Source: Branchiostoma floridae
Lineage: Eukaryota; Chordata; Leptocardii; Amphioxiformes; Branchiostomatidae
DNA length: 64,000 nt
NCBI RefSeq assembly: GCF_000003815.2
Contig: NC_049979.1
Span: 29,519,582-29,583,581, forward strand
Direction: 5' to 3'
Shown: positions 63,130 to 64,000 of the stretch, in pieces
How the letters are laid out: the number at the start of each line of letters is the position of its first letter
Numbering within the stretch: the stretch's first letter is position 1
Translations under genes and position numbers: made by a program
Notes under the pieces: model-generated
Seen by the model: only the letters and a program-made list of their open reading frames with translations
Database searches by the model: none
Told to the model about the DNA's origin: nothing

Positions 63130-63660
63130 ATTGGGAGTGATCAAGCACAACTTGTGGGTATGTCCAGCCAGGGTAAAATCACTTGCATACACATCACTTG
63201 TAAGACCAAATCTTGAATATGCCGCAACATTATGGGACCCATATACAAAGAAAGACAAAGATAAACTGGAAAGGGTACAGACGTAAGCTGCACAAACAAC
63301 TACAACAGGGTTGCTGGTGTTACCAAAATGAAAACAGAACTGCAGTGAAAGTCAGTTGCTTGACCAGACCAGTTGCATGAAAATGTCTTTGCATGAGGTA
63401 CAAAATGACCAATAAACTGGGGGACGTGCCGACTGATAATTATATTATACCAGCTCAAAAAATAACAAGGAATAGTCCTGCCCTCAGGTACAAGATTTAC
63501 CCAAGGATTGATGTGTAGAATTTGTTATCACCAAGCACAGTAGGGGCGTCTTCGTTGGATAGTTTCAAAGAGCATTCACAGATAGATGTGCAAAAGTTAG
63601 GTGTGATAGGTCTATCAGACTGTAATCTAACCAGCTGCTGCTGCGCTGAGTGCCTGTGAA
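63130..63660 (+). pseudogene. Decayed non-LTR retrotransposon 3' end (RT C-terminus)
   Basis: In one frame LVRPNLEYAATLWDPYTKKD and KDKLERVQT then a stop. Further on, LRYKMTNKLGDVPTDNYIIP and RIDV, then SSLDSFKEHSQIDV in other frames. These match the C-terminal stretch of CR1/L2/Jockey-type reverse transcriptases (LVRPxLEYAS-WDPhTk..). Multiple stops and frameshifts make it inactive. Its end (gctgtgctgag-like tgctgctgcgctgagtgcc) is typical of such 3' ends. Confidence 0.7.
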
Positions 63661-63869
63661 GCTCGTGTGTTACGCCGAAAGGCGGTCATACCGGCTATAC
63701 AGATACTTAACCATTCTCTACTTTATTTACATCATTTTTTATAGTCATCTGCGTGTATCATGTACCTCATTGGTTTATTGTGTCATCTTGATGTGCCTTT
63801 GTCATTGTTACGCGGTGTTACCATGATTGTCACTGATTTTCTTGAAATTTGTGCCTTTGGTTATTTGAC

Positions 63870-64000
63870 CGCGTGGCGCAGTGGCAGCATGTCCGGATCT
63901 GCACCGAGAGGTTGCGGGTTCGAATCCCGCTGTCGCGCCACCGATCTTGTGCCCTTGGGAAAGGCACTTTACACGACTGTCCCCACTTTACTCAGGTGAA
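63870..64000 (+). repeat. tRNA-derived SINE head, cut by the window end
   Basis: A perfect A box tggcgcagtgg (63876-63886) and B box ggttcgaatcc about 40 nt later, then the SINE body cccttgggaaaggcacttta. The body shows that this is a SINE and not a free tRNA gene. Confidence 0.8.

Noticed and set aside
63870-63942. Free tRNA gene
   Set aside because: A and B boxes are excellent, but the standard SINE body follows directly and the cloverleaf stems pair poorly.

Overview
This is a eukaryotic, intron-rich window from an invertebrate chordate-like genome. A lancelet (Branchiostoma) is my best guess. It rests on the closeness of the two host proteins to their vertebrate orthologues, introns of a few hundred to a few thousand bases, and the mix of DIRS, ISL2EU-like and MITE elements. 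The species call is inference.

Two host genes stand head to head. EFCAB11 (EF-hand protein, minus strand, 6 coding exons, 35,510 down to 22,375, predicted 170 aa) and FBXO11 (F-box / beta-helix / UBR-box E3 ligase subunit, plus strand, 22 coding exons, 35,839 to 60,943, predicted about 870 aa) start 328 bp apart and probably share a bidirectional promoter. Every splice junction modelled here keeps phase in both genes. FBXO11 ends in two tandem, diverged but conserved versions of its last coding exon, which predicts two alternative C-termini.

The intron between FBXO11 exons 18 and 19 carries a nearly complete 4.9-kb DIRS-type tyrosine-recombinase retrotransposon (53,252-58,168). It has identical 130-bp inverted terminal repeats, gag, RT/RNase H, tyrosine recombinase, and an internal region that spells out the circle junction of its own two ends. 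A one-base homopolymer frameshift interrupts RT.

The left 4.3 kb holds two transposon genes tail to tail: a SWIM (probably YqaJ-nuclease type) gene on plus and a THAP/DDE transposase on minus. Both are truncated at one internal point near 1,660 and the transposase is otherwise broken, so this looks like a deleted ISL2EU-type DNA transposon. A GC-rich, promoter-like stretch follows (4,260-5,530). From about 5.5 to 22 kb I recognise no gene, only repeats. Introns of both host genes are full of MITEs (a CTGTAAATGCA family with at least eight copies, hAT-like elements with 8-bp duplications, foldbacks) and tRNA-derived SINEs. The right end holds the FBXO11 3' UTR, a decayed non-LTR retrotransposon and a truncated SINE.
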